Shown here: positions 41,859 through 50,749 of the stretch, piece after piece | How the letters are laid out: each line of letters begins with the position of its first letter | Numbering within the stretch: the first letter of the stretch is position 1 | Origin: Anaerolinea sp. | Lineage (GTDB): Bacteria; Chloroflexota; Anaerolineae; Anaerolineales; Villigracilaceae | Assembly (NCBI GenBank): GCA_020047815.1 | Contig: JAIFNG010000058.1 | Location: forward strand, 44,368 to 108,367 | Length of the DNA stretch: 64,000 nt | Direction: 5' to 3' | Translations under genes and position numbers: made by a program | Notes under the pieces: model-generated | Seen by the model: the letters and a program-made list of their open reading frames with translations, nothing else | What the model was told of the DNA's origin: nothing | Database searches by the model: none

Positions 41859-42925
41859 AAACTTCCGATTTTGATTATCACCTTCCAGAATCATCCATCG
41901 CCCAGACTCCTGCGGAGCCGCGCGACTCTTCCCGTCTCCTTATTTTGGATCGAGCTTCCGGGATGGCGGAACATAAAACCTTTCGCGATCTCAACCAGAT
42001 TTTGCAGCCAGGCGATTTGCTCGTCCTTAACCGGACTCGTGTCATTCCCGCCAGGATCTTCGCTAAAAAAGAAACAGGCGGACGTGTGGAACTGCTGCTC
42101 TTGCGCAGGCGTGACACGTTGACCTGGGAAGCCCTCGTTGGTGGAAAGGGACTTCGCGTTGGTAAAAAAATAATTGTGGAGAAAGGCCCCCAGGCAGAGG
42201 TACTTGAAATTCTGGAGGGATCTGAGCGTCTTATAAAATTCTTCGAACCCATTGAGGCGTATTTTCCCAGTGTGGGTAATGTCCCTTTGCCGCCGTACAT
42301 CCATGAAAAATTAAAAGACCCTGAACGTTATCAGACCGTTTATTCACGGGATATTGGCTCTGCCGCTGCGCCCACAGCGGGACTTCATTTCACGCCACAA
42401 TTGCTGGATAATTTAAAACAAAAGGGAGTCATGATCGCTTTTGTTACCCTGCATGTCGGCCTCGATACTTTTGCGCCTGTTACAGAAGAGAGTCCGGCAG
42501 AACATAAAATTCATACTGAATGGTGCGAGCTTCCACAGGAAACAGCAGACCTGATCAACCATACCCAAAAAAACGGCGGACGGATTATCGCAGTCGGAAC
42601 AACCTCGGTTCGCACGCTTGAATCTGCAGCAACACGCAGCGGTACCCTAAGTGCAGTCGAAAGGACACAACCACACTCTGAGCCCAGCCAGAGGGATGTA
42701 AAAATGGTTGGTCCATTTATTGGGCCAACGAATATCTTTATTCTCCCCGGGTATCAATTCCAGGTCGTGGATGCGATGATCACGAACTTTCATCTGCCGA
42801 AGTCCACGCTGATTATGCTGGTGAGTGCATTTGCGGGGCGTGAAACAATTCTAAGAACGTATGACCTTGCCATTCGGGAGGGCTATCGTTTTTATTCCTT
42901 TGGGGATGCCATGTTTATTGCGTGA
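41855..42925 (+). CDS. queA: tRNA preQ1(34) S-adenosylmethionine ribosyltransferase-isomerase
   Basis: 356 residues from MKTSDFDYHLPESSIAQTPA; an upstream extension to 41795 would overlap the previous gene. Conserved QueA blocks are present: RDSSRLLILDRASG, DLLVLNRTRVIPAR, GSAAAPTAGLHFTPQLL, FVTLHVGLDTFAPV, VGTTSVRTLESAA, FILPGYQFQVVDAMITNFHL and ETILRTYDLAIREGYRFYSF. The enzyme adds a cyclopentene-forming ribosyl unit from SAM to preQ1 in tRNA position 34 (queuosine pathway). Between TLESAA and the FILPGY block about 20 residues (LSAVERTQPHSEPSQRDVK) are extra; their DNA looks like an inserted dispersed repeat. The frame is preserved, so the enzyme may still work. No other que gene is near. 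Confidence 0.95.
   Translation: MKTSDFDYHLPESSIAQTPAEPRDSSRLLILDRASGMAEHKTFRDLNQILQPGDLLVLNRTRVIPARIFAKKETGGRVELLLLRRRDTLTWEALVGGKGLRVGKKIIVEKGPQAEVLEILEGSERLIKFFEPIEAYFPSVGNVPLPPYIHEKLKDPERYQTVYSRDIGSAAAPTAGLHFTPQLLDNLKQKGVMIAFVTLHVGLDTFAPVTEESPAEHKIHTEWCELPQETADLINHTQKNGGRIIAVGTTSVRTLESAATRSGTLSAVERTQPHSEPSQRDVKMVGPFIGPTNIFILPGYQFQVVDAMITNFHLPKSTLIMLVSAFAGRETILRTYDLAIREGYRFYSFGDAMFIA
42631..42703 (+). repeat. Dispersed repeat inserted in frame within queA
   Basis: The stretch containing CCCTAAGTGCAGTCGAAAGG, then CACTCTGAGCCCAGCCAGAG, encodes the extra loop of QueA. It resembles the common intergenic repeat reading CCCTGAG...GTCGAAGG in many environmental bacteria. Boundaries are approximate. 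Confidence 0.5.
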
Positions 42926-43015
42926 TGCAAGTGGGGTAAATGAACATGCCAAAAGTCTGCAGATCATTTTTGGATGTCACCTGACACTAAAGATGAATGG
43001 CTTTTATGACTCAAT

Positions 43016-43055
43016 AAAAAAGGCTGTCATTTGTAAAAATGGCAGCCCTTTTTAT
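43016..43055. terminator. Bidirectional terminator between queA and htpG
   Basis: Stem GGCTGTCAT / ATGGCAGCC (43022-43030 and 43039-43047, one G-U pair), flanked by an A run on the left and CTTTTT on the right. It sits between the convergent stops of queA and htpG and serves both. Confidence 0.88.
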
Positions 43056-43067
43056 TTTCACATCTTC

Positions 43068-44936
43068 TTAATCGGTTTTATGCGTTAGTGCTGCTTCCAT
43101 GATTTGCTGGACACGCGCTGCTATGCTCGATGGGTCGGGGTGTAAACCCTCAACCAGCAGGGCGCTTTCATAAATTTGTTCGATGATAATGTTTTGCAGT
43201 TCTGAACCCTCTTCCTGGTTGATCAGTTTTTTCAGAATTGGGTGCGCAGGATTTAATTCCAATATCTTTTTTGGAATTTCATAATCTTTCCCGAGATATT
43301 TATAAACACGCTGTAATTCGGGATTGACATTACCATCAGCATCCGCCAAACGGGCCACAGACTGATAAAGACGGTTGCTTGCGCGTACATCGGACACACG
43401 TTCGCCCAGAATTTCCTTGAAGCGTTCCACAAGTGATTTGAAATCGGCATCGGCAATATTCTCTGCTTCGGGTTGGTCTTTTGTTTTATTGGTTGTGTCA
43501 ATTTCAGCCTGTGCAACATTCTTTAATTCAAAATCCTTGTACTTGTGCAATCCCATCAGCATGAATGAATCCATCGGGTCGGTCAATAGCAGAACCTCTG
43601 TCTTTTGCGAGTGGAAATAGTCCAAATGCGGACTGCGTAAAACAGATTTCGGGTCTTCGCCCACAATATAGAAAATTTCCTTTTGTCCTTCACCCATGCG
43701 TGTAATGTACTCGTCCAGTGAAGACCACGTCTCAGGATTTAGATTTGTTTTAAAACGCAAAAGGGGATTAATGCTTTCGGCATCCATTGGGTTGGCGGCA
43801 ATCCCTTGTTTTAGGTAAACACCAAACTCCTGCCAGAAGGCGTTGTATTTCTCCATGTTATTTTTTGCCAGGTTTTCCAGTTCCTTAATAACCTGGTTTG
43901 TCAGCACTTTCTTCAGGCGCGGCATTAGCCCGCTCGACTGGACTGTTTCACGGGAGACATTGAGCGGGAGGTCCTCCGAGTCGACCACGCCTTGTACAAA
44001 TCGCAAATAATCGGGCAGTAGATCCTTGTTGTAGTCGTCGATCAAAATGTTGCGCGAATATAATTTCAGCCCGTCATCCTTTCGCAGGGCAAAAACGCCG
44101 CGCTCCACTTTACTGGGGATGAACAACAGTGCATATAACTGTACAGGGGCATCGGTTGAAATATGCACATGCAGCAATGCTTCTTCAAAATCCAAAGTGG
44201 TCTGTTTGTAAAACTCCTTGTATTGCTCATCGGTCACTTCCTGTTTTGATGTGCGCCAGAGGGAGGTTTGCTTGTTGACCGCGTCTGTGCTGTCGCCAAT
44301 ATAAATGGGAAAACCGATGTAATCCGAATGTTTGTGGATGATATTCTTTAGGCGGTATTCCTCGGCAAATTCAGCAGCATCCTCTTTTAGTTTGATCTCG
44401 ACCCTGGTGCCGCGTTCGCTCATGTTTGATTTGTCTATCTGATAGTTGTCATCGCCCGTGGCGTACCAACTCACTGCCTCTGCTTGCGGGTTATAAGAAT
44501 GTGATGTGACCCGCACCCATTCCGCCACCATGAATACAGAATAGAATCCTACACCGAACTGACCGATTAATTGTGAGAACTCCACCTTTTGATCCTTGGT
44601 TGCATCCAGGAATTTACGCGCACCGGATTGGGCAATTGTGCCCAGATTCTCGATCATTTCTTCACGTGTCATGCCGATGCCCGTATCTTGAATGGTAAGC
44701 ATGCGTGCATCCTTGTCAATTTTGATGTGAATGTTTAATTCTGCGTTTGCGTCTAGGACGTTGTGATTGGTCACCATCTCGAATCGCAAACGGTTGAGAG
44801 CGTCAGAAGCATTGGAGAGCAGCTCCCGCAGGAATACTTCTCGATCCTTGTATAGGGAGTGGATCAAAATATTGAGCAGTTGCTTTGTCTCTGCCTTGAA
44901 GGAAAATTGTTGGGATGAATCAGTTGTGTCTGGCAT
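43068..44936 (-). CDS. htpG: Molecular chaperone HtpG (Hsp90)
   Basis: 622 residues, the usual HtpG length. The GHKL ATPase domain has ELLSNASDALNRLRFE, IQDTGIGMTREEM, IAQSGARKF and GQFGVGFYSVFMVAEWV. The middle domain holds the catalytic-arginine region (PLNVSRETVQSSG), and the C-terminal dimerisation domain follows. Hsp90 is an ATP-dependent homodimeric chaperone in the cytoplasm. The gene is single; the 236 bp upstream hold no other gene, only AT-rich sequence and a small imperfect hairpin near 45103-45122. Confidence 0.97.
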   Translation of the reverse strand: MPDTTDSSQQFSFKAETKQLLNILIHSLYKDREVFLRELLSNASDALNRLRFEMVTNHNVLDANAELNIHIKIDKDARMLTIQDTGIGMTREEMIENLGTIAQSGARKFLDATKDQKVEFSQLIGQFGVGFYSVFMVAEWVRVTSHSYNPQAEAVSWYATGDDNYQIDKSNMSERGTRVEIKLKEDAAEFAEEYRLKNIIHKHSDYIGFPIYIGDSTDAVNKQTSLWRTSKQEVTDEQYKEFYKQTTLDFEEALLHVHISTDAPVQLYALLFIPSKVERGVFALRKDDGLKLYSRNILIDDYNKDLLPDYLRFVQGVVDSEDLPLNVSRETVQSSGLMPRLKKVLTNQVIKELENLAKNNMEKYNAFWQEFGVYLKQGIAANPMDAESINPLLRFKTNLNPETWSSLDEYITRMGEGQKEIFYIVGEDPKSVLRSPHLDYFHSQKTEVLLLTDPMDSFMLMGLHKYKDFELKNVAQAEIDTTNKTKDQPEAENIADADFKSLVERFKEILGERVSDVRASNRLYQSVARLADADGNVNPELQRVYKYLGKDYEIPKKILELNPAHPILKKLINQEEGSELQNIIIEQIYESALLVEGLHPDPSSIAARVQQIMEAALTHKTD

Positions 44937-45172
44937 GCTTGACTCCTAAATGAAAATGATTTTCTAATTATCCCACGGCATCATCCTGCCCCGGGATAAT
45001 TCCGCTGGCTTTAAACAAAATTTTATATTGCCCTCATCAATCCAGCAGTAAGAATATTGTTAGAATAATATAAGCAAACCCGATCTGATGTGATCGGCGA
45101 AAACCCTTTAGGTTCTAAAGGTTATTTTGGGGATATCACCCCCCCCGTAATTAATTGTCATGTACAGGATCA

Positions 45173-45595
45173 TTATGATTGGAATTCTGCGATCAGTTCA
45201 CCGTTTAGCCAAAGTGTATATCTGTCTGTGGGAAAACTTCCCAGTGGATGATTGACCTCAAAAGGCTCGGGAACCTGAATGCAAATTTCATTTGGATTGG
45301 GGGTCGAATACACATCCACCTGCAGTTGATCGCAAGGTGTGGGCAGGCTGCCCTTTAGCACCAGCGTAAATTGCAATGGATAGCTTTCCATTGTTAACAA
45401 TTCCGTTGAATCAAGATCAATGTTACTGCGTACTGGATCGGAACCTGCAGGGTAGGGGGAAGGGGTGTGCTTATTACCTTGCGGCATGCCGGTCTCACTG
45501 CTGGTGGGATTGTCCATCCCGGAAACATTGATCAGGGTTGAGCAAGCGCTGACCGCAAAAAATATGATTGTCAGGATAAGGATTGTTTTTTTCAT
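45173..45595 (-). CDS. Putative lipoprotein, paralogue A
   Basis: 140 residues with a lipoprotein signal (MKKTILILTIIFFAVSACS; lipobox VSAC). A polar, Pro/Ser-rich linker precedes one beta-rich domain (about 65-140) with the pattern YPLQFTLVLKGSLPTPCDQL, VPEPFEVNHPLG and YTLWLNGELIAEF. Two cysteines in the domain may pair. The next gene upstream (45727) encodes a protein with the same domain plan, so the two are paralogues. Role unknown; it is a surface-anchored small domain. It lies 131 bp from its paralogue. Confidence 0.8.
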   Translation of the reverse strand: MKKTILILTIIFFAVSACSTLINVSGMDNPTSSETGMPQGNKHTPSPYPAGSDPVRSNIDLDSTELLTMESYPLQFTLVLKGSLPTPCDQLQVDVYSTPNPNEICIQVPEPFEVNHPLGSFPTDRYTLWLNGELIAEFQS

Positions 45596-45726
45596 GAGCC
45601 GCCACCTATGGGCAATGTCTGCTTTATTAACGCCTTTATTGCAGATTTGTTCCAGGGAGAAGCGGAGATTGGGAGATCTTTGAGAATTGGTAGGGGCGGG
45701 CTGTAATTGGCAAATAATCCCCTTAT

Positions 45727-46185
45727 TTAATATGAAGCAATGCTGCCAACAAAACTGTCGTTGACCCAGACCGTATATTGCCCATGGGAATATTCGCCAA
45801 GCAGTATGGTCGTCTCAAATTGTTGAAATACATTTTCGCACTTCAATTTTGGATTTGCGACGCCGTAAATTTCAATATTGATCTGATATTGATCATTGGG
45901 CGGGTTGACTTTAATACGCAATTCACTGCATACGCTCGGCATGGAACCCAGGACATGAAGTTCTGCTCGTATGGGGTTTAGGTCAAAACGCTCCGAAAGG
46001 CTGGTGGAGGTCAGGATCACACCTTCCTGTTTCAGGCTCAGGTCATCCATCCTTGGCGCGTGCGGATTATTCTCCTGCGTGATGACAAATGGCGCACCTG
46101 CTGTAGGGGGCGGTGACTGGGTGGGTTGTGCGGCACAGGAGCTTGTGATCAGGATCAGGAGGAGTAGAAGAACAGCTGGCTTCAT
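45727..46185 (-). CDS. Putative lipoprotein, paralogue B
   Basis: 152 residues with a lipoprotein signal (MKPAVLLLLLILITSSCA; lipobox TSSC). After a Pro-rich linker the domain reads RAELHVLGSMPSVCSELRIK, then an Ile-rich strand pair, a second cysteine (KLKCENVF) and YTVWVNDSFVGSI, matching paralogue A position by position. The fold is likely a small beta sandwich outside the membrane. Its ATG shares one base with the racemase stop (TAATG), so it is translationally coupled to the racemase. Confidence 0.8.
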   Translation of the reverse strand: MKPAVLLLLLILITSSCAAQPTQSPPPTAGAPFVITQENNPHAPRMDDLSLKQEGVILTSTSLSERFDLNPIRAELHVLGSMPSVCSELRIKVNPPNDQYQINIEIYGVANPKLKCENVFQQFETTILLGEYSHGQYTVWVNDSFVGSIASY

Positions 46186-46877
46186 TATTTCAACGCATAC
46201 TCAATTGCGGCTATGGCGTGTATTTTTGTTGTCGGAAAGAGCGGTACACGGCTGTCTTGTTGTTTTACCAGCAATTCGATTTCAGTGCAGCCGAGGATGA
46301 TTCCCTGCGCGCCCTGCGTGATCAGGGATTCCATGATCCGTTTGTATTCTTCACGTGAAGCATCAATGATTTTTCCCTGTACTAATTCTTCATATATCAC
46401 GCGATGAACGATATTACGGTCTGTTTCGTTTGGGATAAGCACCGTCAGCCCAAAGTCCTCGATCAGCCGTTTCTTGTAAAAATCATGTTCCATGGTGAAT
46501 CGTGTGCCGAGCAGACCGATTTTGTTAATTCCCTCCGAAACGATTTTTTCTGCAGTGGCATCTGCAATGTGGAGGAAGGGAATGTTCACGCTGGCACTGA
46601 TCTGGTTCGCAAGTTTGTGCATGGTGTTGGTGCAAAGCACAATGCAATCTGCTCCACCCCGCTCCAGATCCTGCGCGCATTTAATGAGGATTTGCGCGGC
46701 ATCATCCCAGCGGTTTTCGTGTTGCAGCTTCTCGATCTCTGCAAAGTCTACCGTGATCATCAAACTCTTCGCCGAATGAAGACCACCTAATTTTTCCTTC
46801 GCTGTTTCGTTGATGATGCGATAATACTCGATGGATGATTCCCAACTCATCCCGCCGATCAATCCGATTGTTTTCAT
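46185..46877 (-). CDS. Aspartate/glutamate racemase family protein (YgeA/RacX-like)
   Basis: 230 residues. The family start KTIGLIGGMSWESSIEYYR and both active-site cysteine segments are present: C82 in DCIVLCTNTMHK and C197 in GIILGCTEIELL. These two cysteines act as the acid/base pair in PLP-independent racemases. YgeA-type enzymes racemise several amino acids, so the exact substrate is open. Its ATG overlaps the thioesterase stop by 4 bp, and it is followed by the coupled lipoprotein gene. Confidence 0.93.
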   Translation of the reverse strand: MKTIGLIGGMSWESSIEYYRIINETAKEKLGGLHSAKSLMITVDFAEIEKLQHENRWDDAAQILIKCAQDLERGGADCIVLCTNTMHKLANQISASVNIPFLHIADATAEKIVSEGINKIGLLGTRFTMEHDFYKKRLIEDFGLTVLIPNETDRNIVHRVIYEELVQGKIIDASREEYKRIMESLITQGAQGIILGCTEIELLVKQQDSRVPLFPTTKIHAIAAIEYALK

Positions 46878-47314
46878 GAATTCTCCCTTTCCAGGTTGAC
46901 ACTTGCGAACAGTTTTGGCGCGACGACATAGATCCCCCGCCCGCTGACGGCGACAGTTGAATCTGCCAGTATGATCTCGCCAGTCGAGAAAATTTTTCGC
47001 TCGTCCATTTGTGTGATGCGCGCTTCGAGGGTCAGGGGCTGATTTAACGGAAGGGGCTTGTGATAATTAATTTCCAAATTAACTGCGGCCACTTTATGTC
47101 CTGCAGCCCACACTACCAGCCCCATGGCTTCATCCAATATCGCAGCAGATGCCCCCCCGTGCGCATGCCCCGGAGGGCCCTGCTGAGCCTCATTCAAGGT
47201 GAACTCCGCGGATATCAGGCCGTTATCATTCACATACCAGGTTAATCCAATACTGTGAGGGTTGTCGTGTCCGCAGACAAAACACCAGCCGTGATAGGGG
47301 AGTTGTCGTTTCAT
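46874..47314 (-). CDS. PaaI-type hotdog thioesterase
   Basis: 146 residues with the hotdog-fold signature HAHGGASAAILDEAMGLVVW (about 52-71) and the YHKPLPLNQPLTLEARITQM strand set. The N-terminus has the CFVCGHDN segment common in this thioesterase branch, possibly a metal site. Such enzymes hydrolyse acyl-CoA or aryl-CoA esters in the cytoplasm as tetramers. No phenylacetate genes are nearby, so the substrate is unknown. It overlaps the racemase gene by 4 bp. Confidence 0.9.
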   Translation of the reverse strand: MKRQLPYHGWCFVCGHDNPHSIGLTWYVNDNGLISAEFTLNEAQQGPPGHAHGGASAAILDEAMGLVVWAAGHKVAAVNLEINYHKPLPLNQPLTLEARITQMDERKIFSTGEIILADSTVAVSGRGIYVVAPKLFASVNLERENS

Positions 47315-47458
47315 GGATGTATTTTACTAGACATGGTTGTCATCTGGTCGCGTGTGTTCTCTAATTTTTTCATGTTCCGCCAATGCAACACCTGCAAAGC
47401 CCGCAGAGTGCTCCATTTGACGGCGATTGTATGGGCACCCTTAGCGATCAGGGGATCA

Positions 47459-49750
47459 TCAATTTTCATTTTTTAAAATTGTTGCCAGATTAACAGCCGC
47501 AAAATATTTCCGGTATGCTGATGTTTCGCTGAGCACCCCTTTCAATGCAATAATTAATTCTGCTTGAAGGTATGGGTTTTTATCGTGGCTTTCCGTCCAT
47601 AACCCGACCAGATCTTCTTCAATGCTTACTGAGAGCTGCCCTCCCGCTGCCAGCCAATTCAACCCAATTATTACCGCGGCGTCATGGGAAGCCATTGCTG
47701 CTGTCAGTTCGTGGATGCTTGTTTTACCGCTGCGTTGATTGATCGCATATTTGCATAATCCTGCGAGACGAGATAGAAAATCTTCGGGTCTTTCTTCGGC
47801 AGGTTGAATCGCAAAGACGGTAACCACTTGTGGTTTGACAATTTCCAGCGCTTTCCGCAATTCCACTGGGGATGGGGGAGTTGTGTAGATTGCAAACTCA
47901 TCTGCCTGGTGAAGGTCAAAACGTGATTTTCCTTTCGCTTTCTCCGAACCTTCCGCCCAGATTAAAGTTCCGATCTTCAAGTTGTCGAACCTGCCAGCCA
48001 TTAAGCGGCAATCGATGATTTCAAACCCCTCTTTTTTAACTTCAATGGTTTTATTTGCATCGTGTATTATTCTGAAATCTGTAAATTGCAAAGTGACTTG
48101 TTTCTGTCCGCGAAAGGTGGATGAACGCAAGGAATAGGCAATGTCAAATTTACTTCCTGGTTCAGGAAGATCCTCACCCATGCCGCCCCACCACAGGATA
48201 CTTTGCACGTTCCCTTTCTCGTCTTCAATATGCAAACGCAAATGCTCTTTTGTCTTTCCGATCGTCGAAATGGATTTTATCTTCACATCACGAGAGGCCA
48301 AGACCAGGGATGGATTTCCCGCCCCGAAGGGTGCGAGCACTTCCAATGAACCTGCCAGCTCAAGGTTTATTTCACTTAATTCAAGCCATGCATCAATTTG
48401 CAAAGCAGGTTCTTCCCGCACAATTTCGCCGAGTTGCTTTTCGATCGCCTGTCCAAGTCCGCGGCGGAACTCCGGTAACTTATCCGCGTCAAAAGCCATG
48501 CCTGCTGCCATGGGATGTCCGCCAAATCCGCGCAGCATTGCTTTTTGAGAAGCGATGGCCTCGGTGATGTGCAACCCCTCGATCGAACGCGCCGAGCCGC
48601 GTAAAATGCCGTCCTCTGATTCGTTCAACAGGATTGCGGGCTTATGGTAACGGTCAACGAGTTTGTTGGCAACAATTCCCACTACGCCGCCAGGCCACCC
48701 GCGATGTGACAGGACAATGGCAGGTTCGGTTAGCAAATCCGGGTTTTCATGCAGCTGTGCTTCCGCGGCTTGATAGACCTGGCTCGTCAGCAGCCTGCGT
48801 TGGGTATTCAATCCTTCGATCTGAGCGGCCAGTACACGGGCGCGGGCGGGGTCGCGGGTCAGTAACAACTCCACAGCGGGGTTGGCATCGCCCAGTCTGC
48901 CGAGTGCATTCAGACGCGGGGCAAAGGTAAAGCCGATGGTCTCCTCGGTCAGTGTTTCGAGGTTGGTGCCCGATAACTCAGCAATGACTTTCAGACCAAG
49001 CCGCTTGGTTTCCCGCAGTGCTTGAATGCCTTTCTGCGCCAGCGAACGGGTCTCTCCTTTTAATAATGCCACATCTGCAATTAATCCCAATGCCACCAGG
49101 TCGAGCAGGTCTTGACCTTCGATCTTTGCTCTTTCACCTAAAAGTGCCTCTGCCAGTTTGTAAGCTACCCCTACGCCTGCCAAATTTGCCAGCGGATGTT
49201 CCTTTGGCAATAACTTTGGATTGATGATCACCTTTGCCTTCGGCAGCGTCTCGCCCAGGTCATGATGGTCGGTGAGGACCACATCCACACCGCGCGAGTT
49301 GGCATAGTCCACGGCTTCGTGGGCTGTAATACCAGTGTCGCAGGTGATGACCAACCTGGTGCCGTTATCCAGGATTGGTTTAAGCGATTCAATATGAACC
49401 CCGTGACTTTCCTTACCGCGAATTGGGATGTAGTAATCAACACTTGCGCCCAATACCCGCAGGGTCTGCACCAGCAAGGCGGTGGAGGTCTGTCCGTCCA
49501 CATCAAAATCTCCCCAAACGCAGATTCTCTCGTTTCTTTGTATAAACCAATGAATGATCTCCACCGCTTTTTCAATTTCAGGAAAAGGAGTGGAGGGAAA
49601 ATCATTGGGATGCAGAAATGCGCGGGCAGCTTCGGGCTGGCTGACCCCGCGTCGTAGCAAAGTCTGCGCAACGAGTGGATGTAGATTTAATGCAGCCAGG
49701 GAATCAGCATTTTCGGGTTGAGGGTCAAGCCAGTGGGTCATGGATTTCAT
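47459..49750 (-). CDS. recJ: Single-stranded-DNA-specific exonuclease RecJ
   Basis: 763 residues from MKSMTHWLDPQPEN; an upstream extension to 49831 would run through the terminator hairpin. The DHH phosphoesterase motifs are present: RICVWGDFDVDGQTSTALLV (motif I), VITCDTGITAHEA, VVLTDHHDLGE (DHH) and the DHHA1 part with GGHPMAAG. RecJ degrades single-stranded DNA 5' to 3' in recombination and repair. The C-terminal roughly 220 residues beyond the OB-fold form an extra domain seen in the longer RecJ proteins of Gram-positive and Chloroflexota lineages. Confidence 0.95.
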   Translation of the reverse strand: MKSMTHWLDPQPENADSLAALNLHPLVAQTLLRRGVSQPEAARAFLHPNDFPSTPFPEIEKAVEIIHWFIQRNERICVWGDFDVDGQTSTALLVQTLRVLGASVDYYIPIRGKESHGVHIESLKPILDNGTRLVITCDTGITAHEAVDYANSRGVDVVLTDHHDLGETLPKAKVIINPKLLPKEHPLANLAGVGVAYKLAEALLGERAKIEGQDLLDLVALGLIADVALLKGETRSLAQKGIQALRETKRLGLKVIAELSGTNLETLTEETIGFTFAPRLNALGRLGDANPAVELLLTRDPARARVLAAQIEGLNTQRRLLTSQVYQAAEAQLHENPDLLTEPAIVLSHRGWPGGVVGIVANKLVDRYHKPAILLNESEDGILRGSARSIEGLHITEAIASQKAMLRGFGGHPMAAGMAFDADKLPEFRRGLGQAIEKQLGEIVREEPALQIDAWLELSEINLELAGSLEVLAPFGAGNPSLVLASRDVKIKSISTIGKTKEHLRLHIEDEKGNVQSILWWGGMGEDLPEPGSKFDIAYSLRSSTFRGQKQVTLQFTDFRIIHDANKTIEVKKEGFEIIDCRLMAGRFDNLKIGTLIWAEGSEKAKGKSRFDLHQADEFAIYTTPPSPVELRKALEIVKPQVVTVFAIQPAEERPEDFLSRLAGLCKYAINQRSGKTSIHELTAAMASHDAAVIIGLNWLAAGGQLSVSIEEDLVGLWTESHDKNPYLQAELIIALKGVLSETSAYRKYFAAVNLATILKNEN

Positions 49751-49760
49751 TTTAATCGAT

Positions 49761-49795
49761 AATAAAAACAGCCCCTGAGCATTTCTCAGGGGCTG
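49761..49795 (-). terminator. Terminator after the membrane-protein gene at 49806
   Basis: Perfect 11-bp stem CAGCCCCTGAG / CTCAGGGGCTG (49769-49779 and 49785-49795) with a 5-base loop. Read on the minus strand it is followed by TTTTTATT. It ends the gene at 49806-50618 just before recJ begins. Confidence 0.92.
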
Positions 49796-49805
49796 CTGCT
49801 TGAAG

Positions 49806-50618
49806 TTAATTCCTTTTGCCCCCTGTGCCATATTTGATGAAGATCAAGGTCAGTGGAATGCCCACCGCAAGATACACGCCAAAATAAGCCAGCCCGCCTG
49901 GGCGTTCAGCAAAGTCGAAGAGACCAATGTACCTAAATGCGGCGGCTGTAATGAAAACGATCAATCCATATGCCGCAAAGGAATGATGCAGGACAGTATT
50001 CAGACTCCTATCCCAAAAATAGGGGACCACCCCCAGTGCCAGAGAGAAATAGAAAACGCCAAAACTGCGCAGGGTAAATAGCGACATCACCTCAGGGAAA
50101 ATGCCCGCATTGGTGCCTGGCGCGCCGATCTGTGCGAGTAATCCATACGAACCTAAAAAACCAACGAAAACCACAAACGCGGCTGCTGGCAGGCTTTGGA
50201 ATTTTGTAATGGCTTGGCCATTCAACTGATTGGAGGGACGAATGCGAATATAATCAAAAATGCCGGCGAACGCCGTGCCAGCATTGACGATCAGGGTGAT
50301 GAAATACAGCCATGCAATGGGATGTGCAAGTTTCAACTTGTCGCGAAAAACGAACAGCACGATCAATTCGCCGATGCCAAACAACCATAAATAGATCAAC
50401 GATGTGTAGACCAGTCTCCACTCCCAACGGCGGGCGGTGATGTATGCCAGCCATGCGTTGCCGAGGCTCCAGCCGCCGATTGTCATAGTCACAAATGCAG
50501 ATACCTTCCAGGCAAAAACAGCCGCAAGTTGTTCTGGAAGAAGGAATAAGAGCGCACCAAGTATTGCGTACAATAAAGCACAGGCATAGGTTAATCCGCG
50601 GGAAACGTTCGATAACAT
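49806..50618 (-). CDS. Eight-helix membrane protein, unknown function
   Basis: 270 residues with about eight hydrophobic helices evenly spread along the chain and short, mostly uncharged loops; the basic C-terminus (KYGTGGKRN) is probably cytoplasmic. No catalytic motif is evident. It resembles DUF-type integral membrane proteins without assigned role. A ribosome site (ggagg) precedes the ATG. It is a single gene ending in a clear terminator. I do not assign a function. Confidence 0.8.
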   Translation of the reverse strand: MLSNVSRGLTYACALLYAILGALLFLLPEQLAAVFAWKVSAFVTMTIGGWSLGNAWLAYITARRWEWRLVYTSLIYLWLFGIGELIVLFVFRDKLKLAHPIAWLYFITLIVNAGTAFAGIFDYIRIRPSNQLNGQAITKFQSLPAAAFVVFVGFLGSYGLLAQIGAPGTNAGIFPEVMSLFTLRSFGVFYFSLALGVVPYFWDRSLNTVLHHSFAAYGLIVFITAAAFRYIGLFDFAERPGGLAYFGVYLAVGIPLTLIFIKYGTGGKRN

Positions 50619-50749
50619 GGTTCCTCCATTTTCTATCGCTAAAGTTGGCTCTATAGATTAAATTCCATTTTATTGTAGCAGTTACTTCTCTTAAAATATT
50701 GATATTTTCTGTGAGAAAAGATATTCGAGGTTGGGAGTTTTACTGTTTC

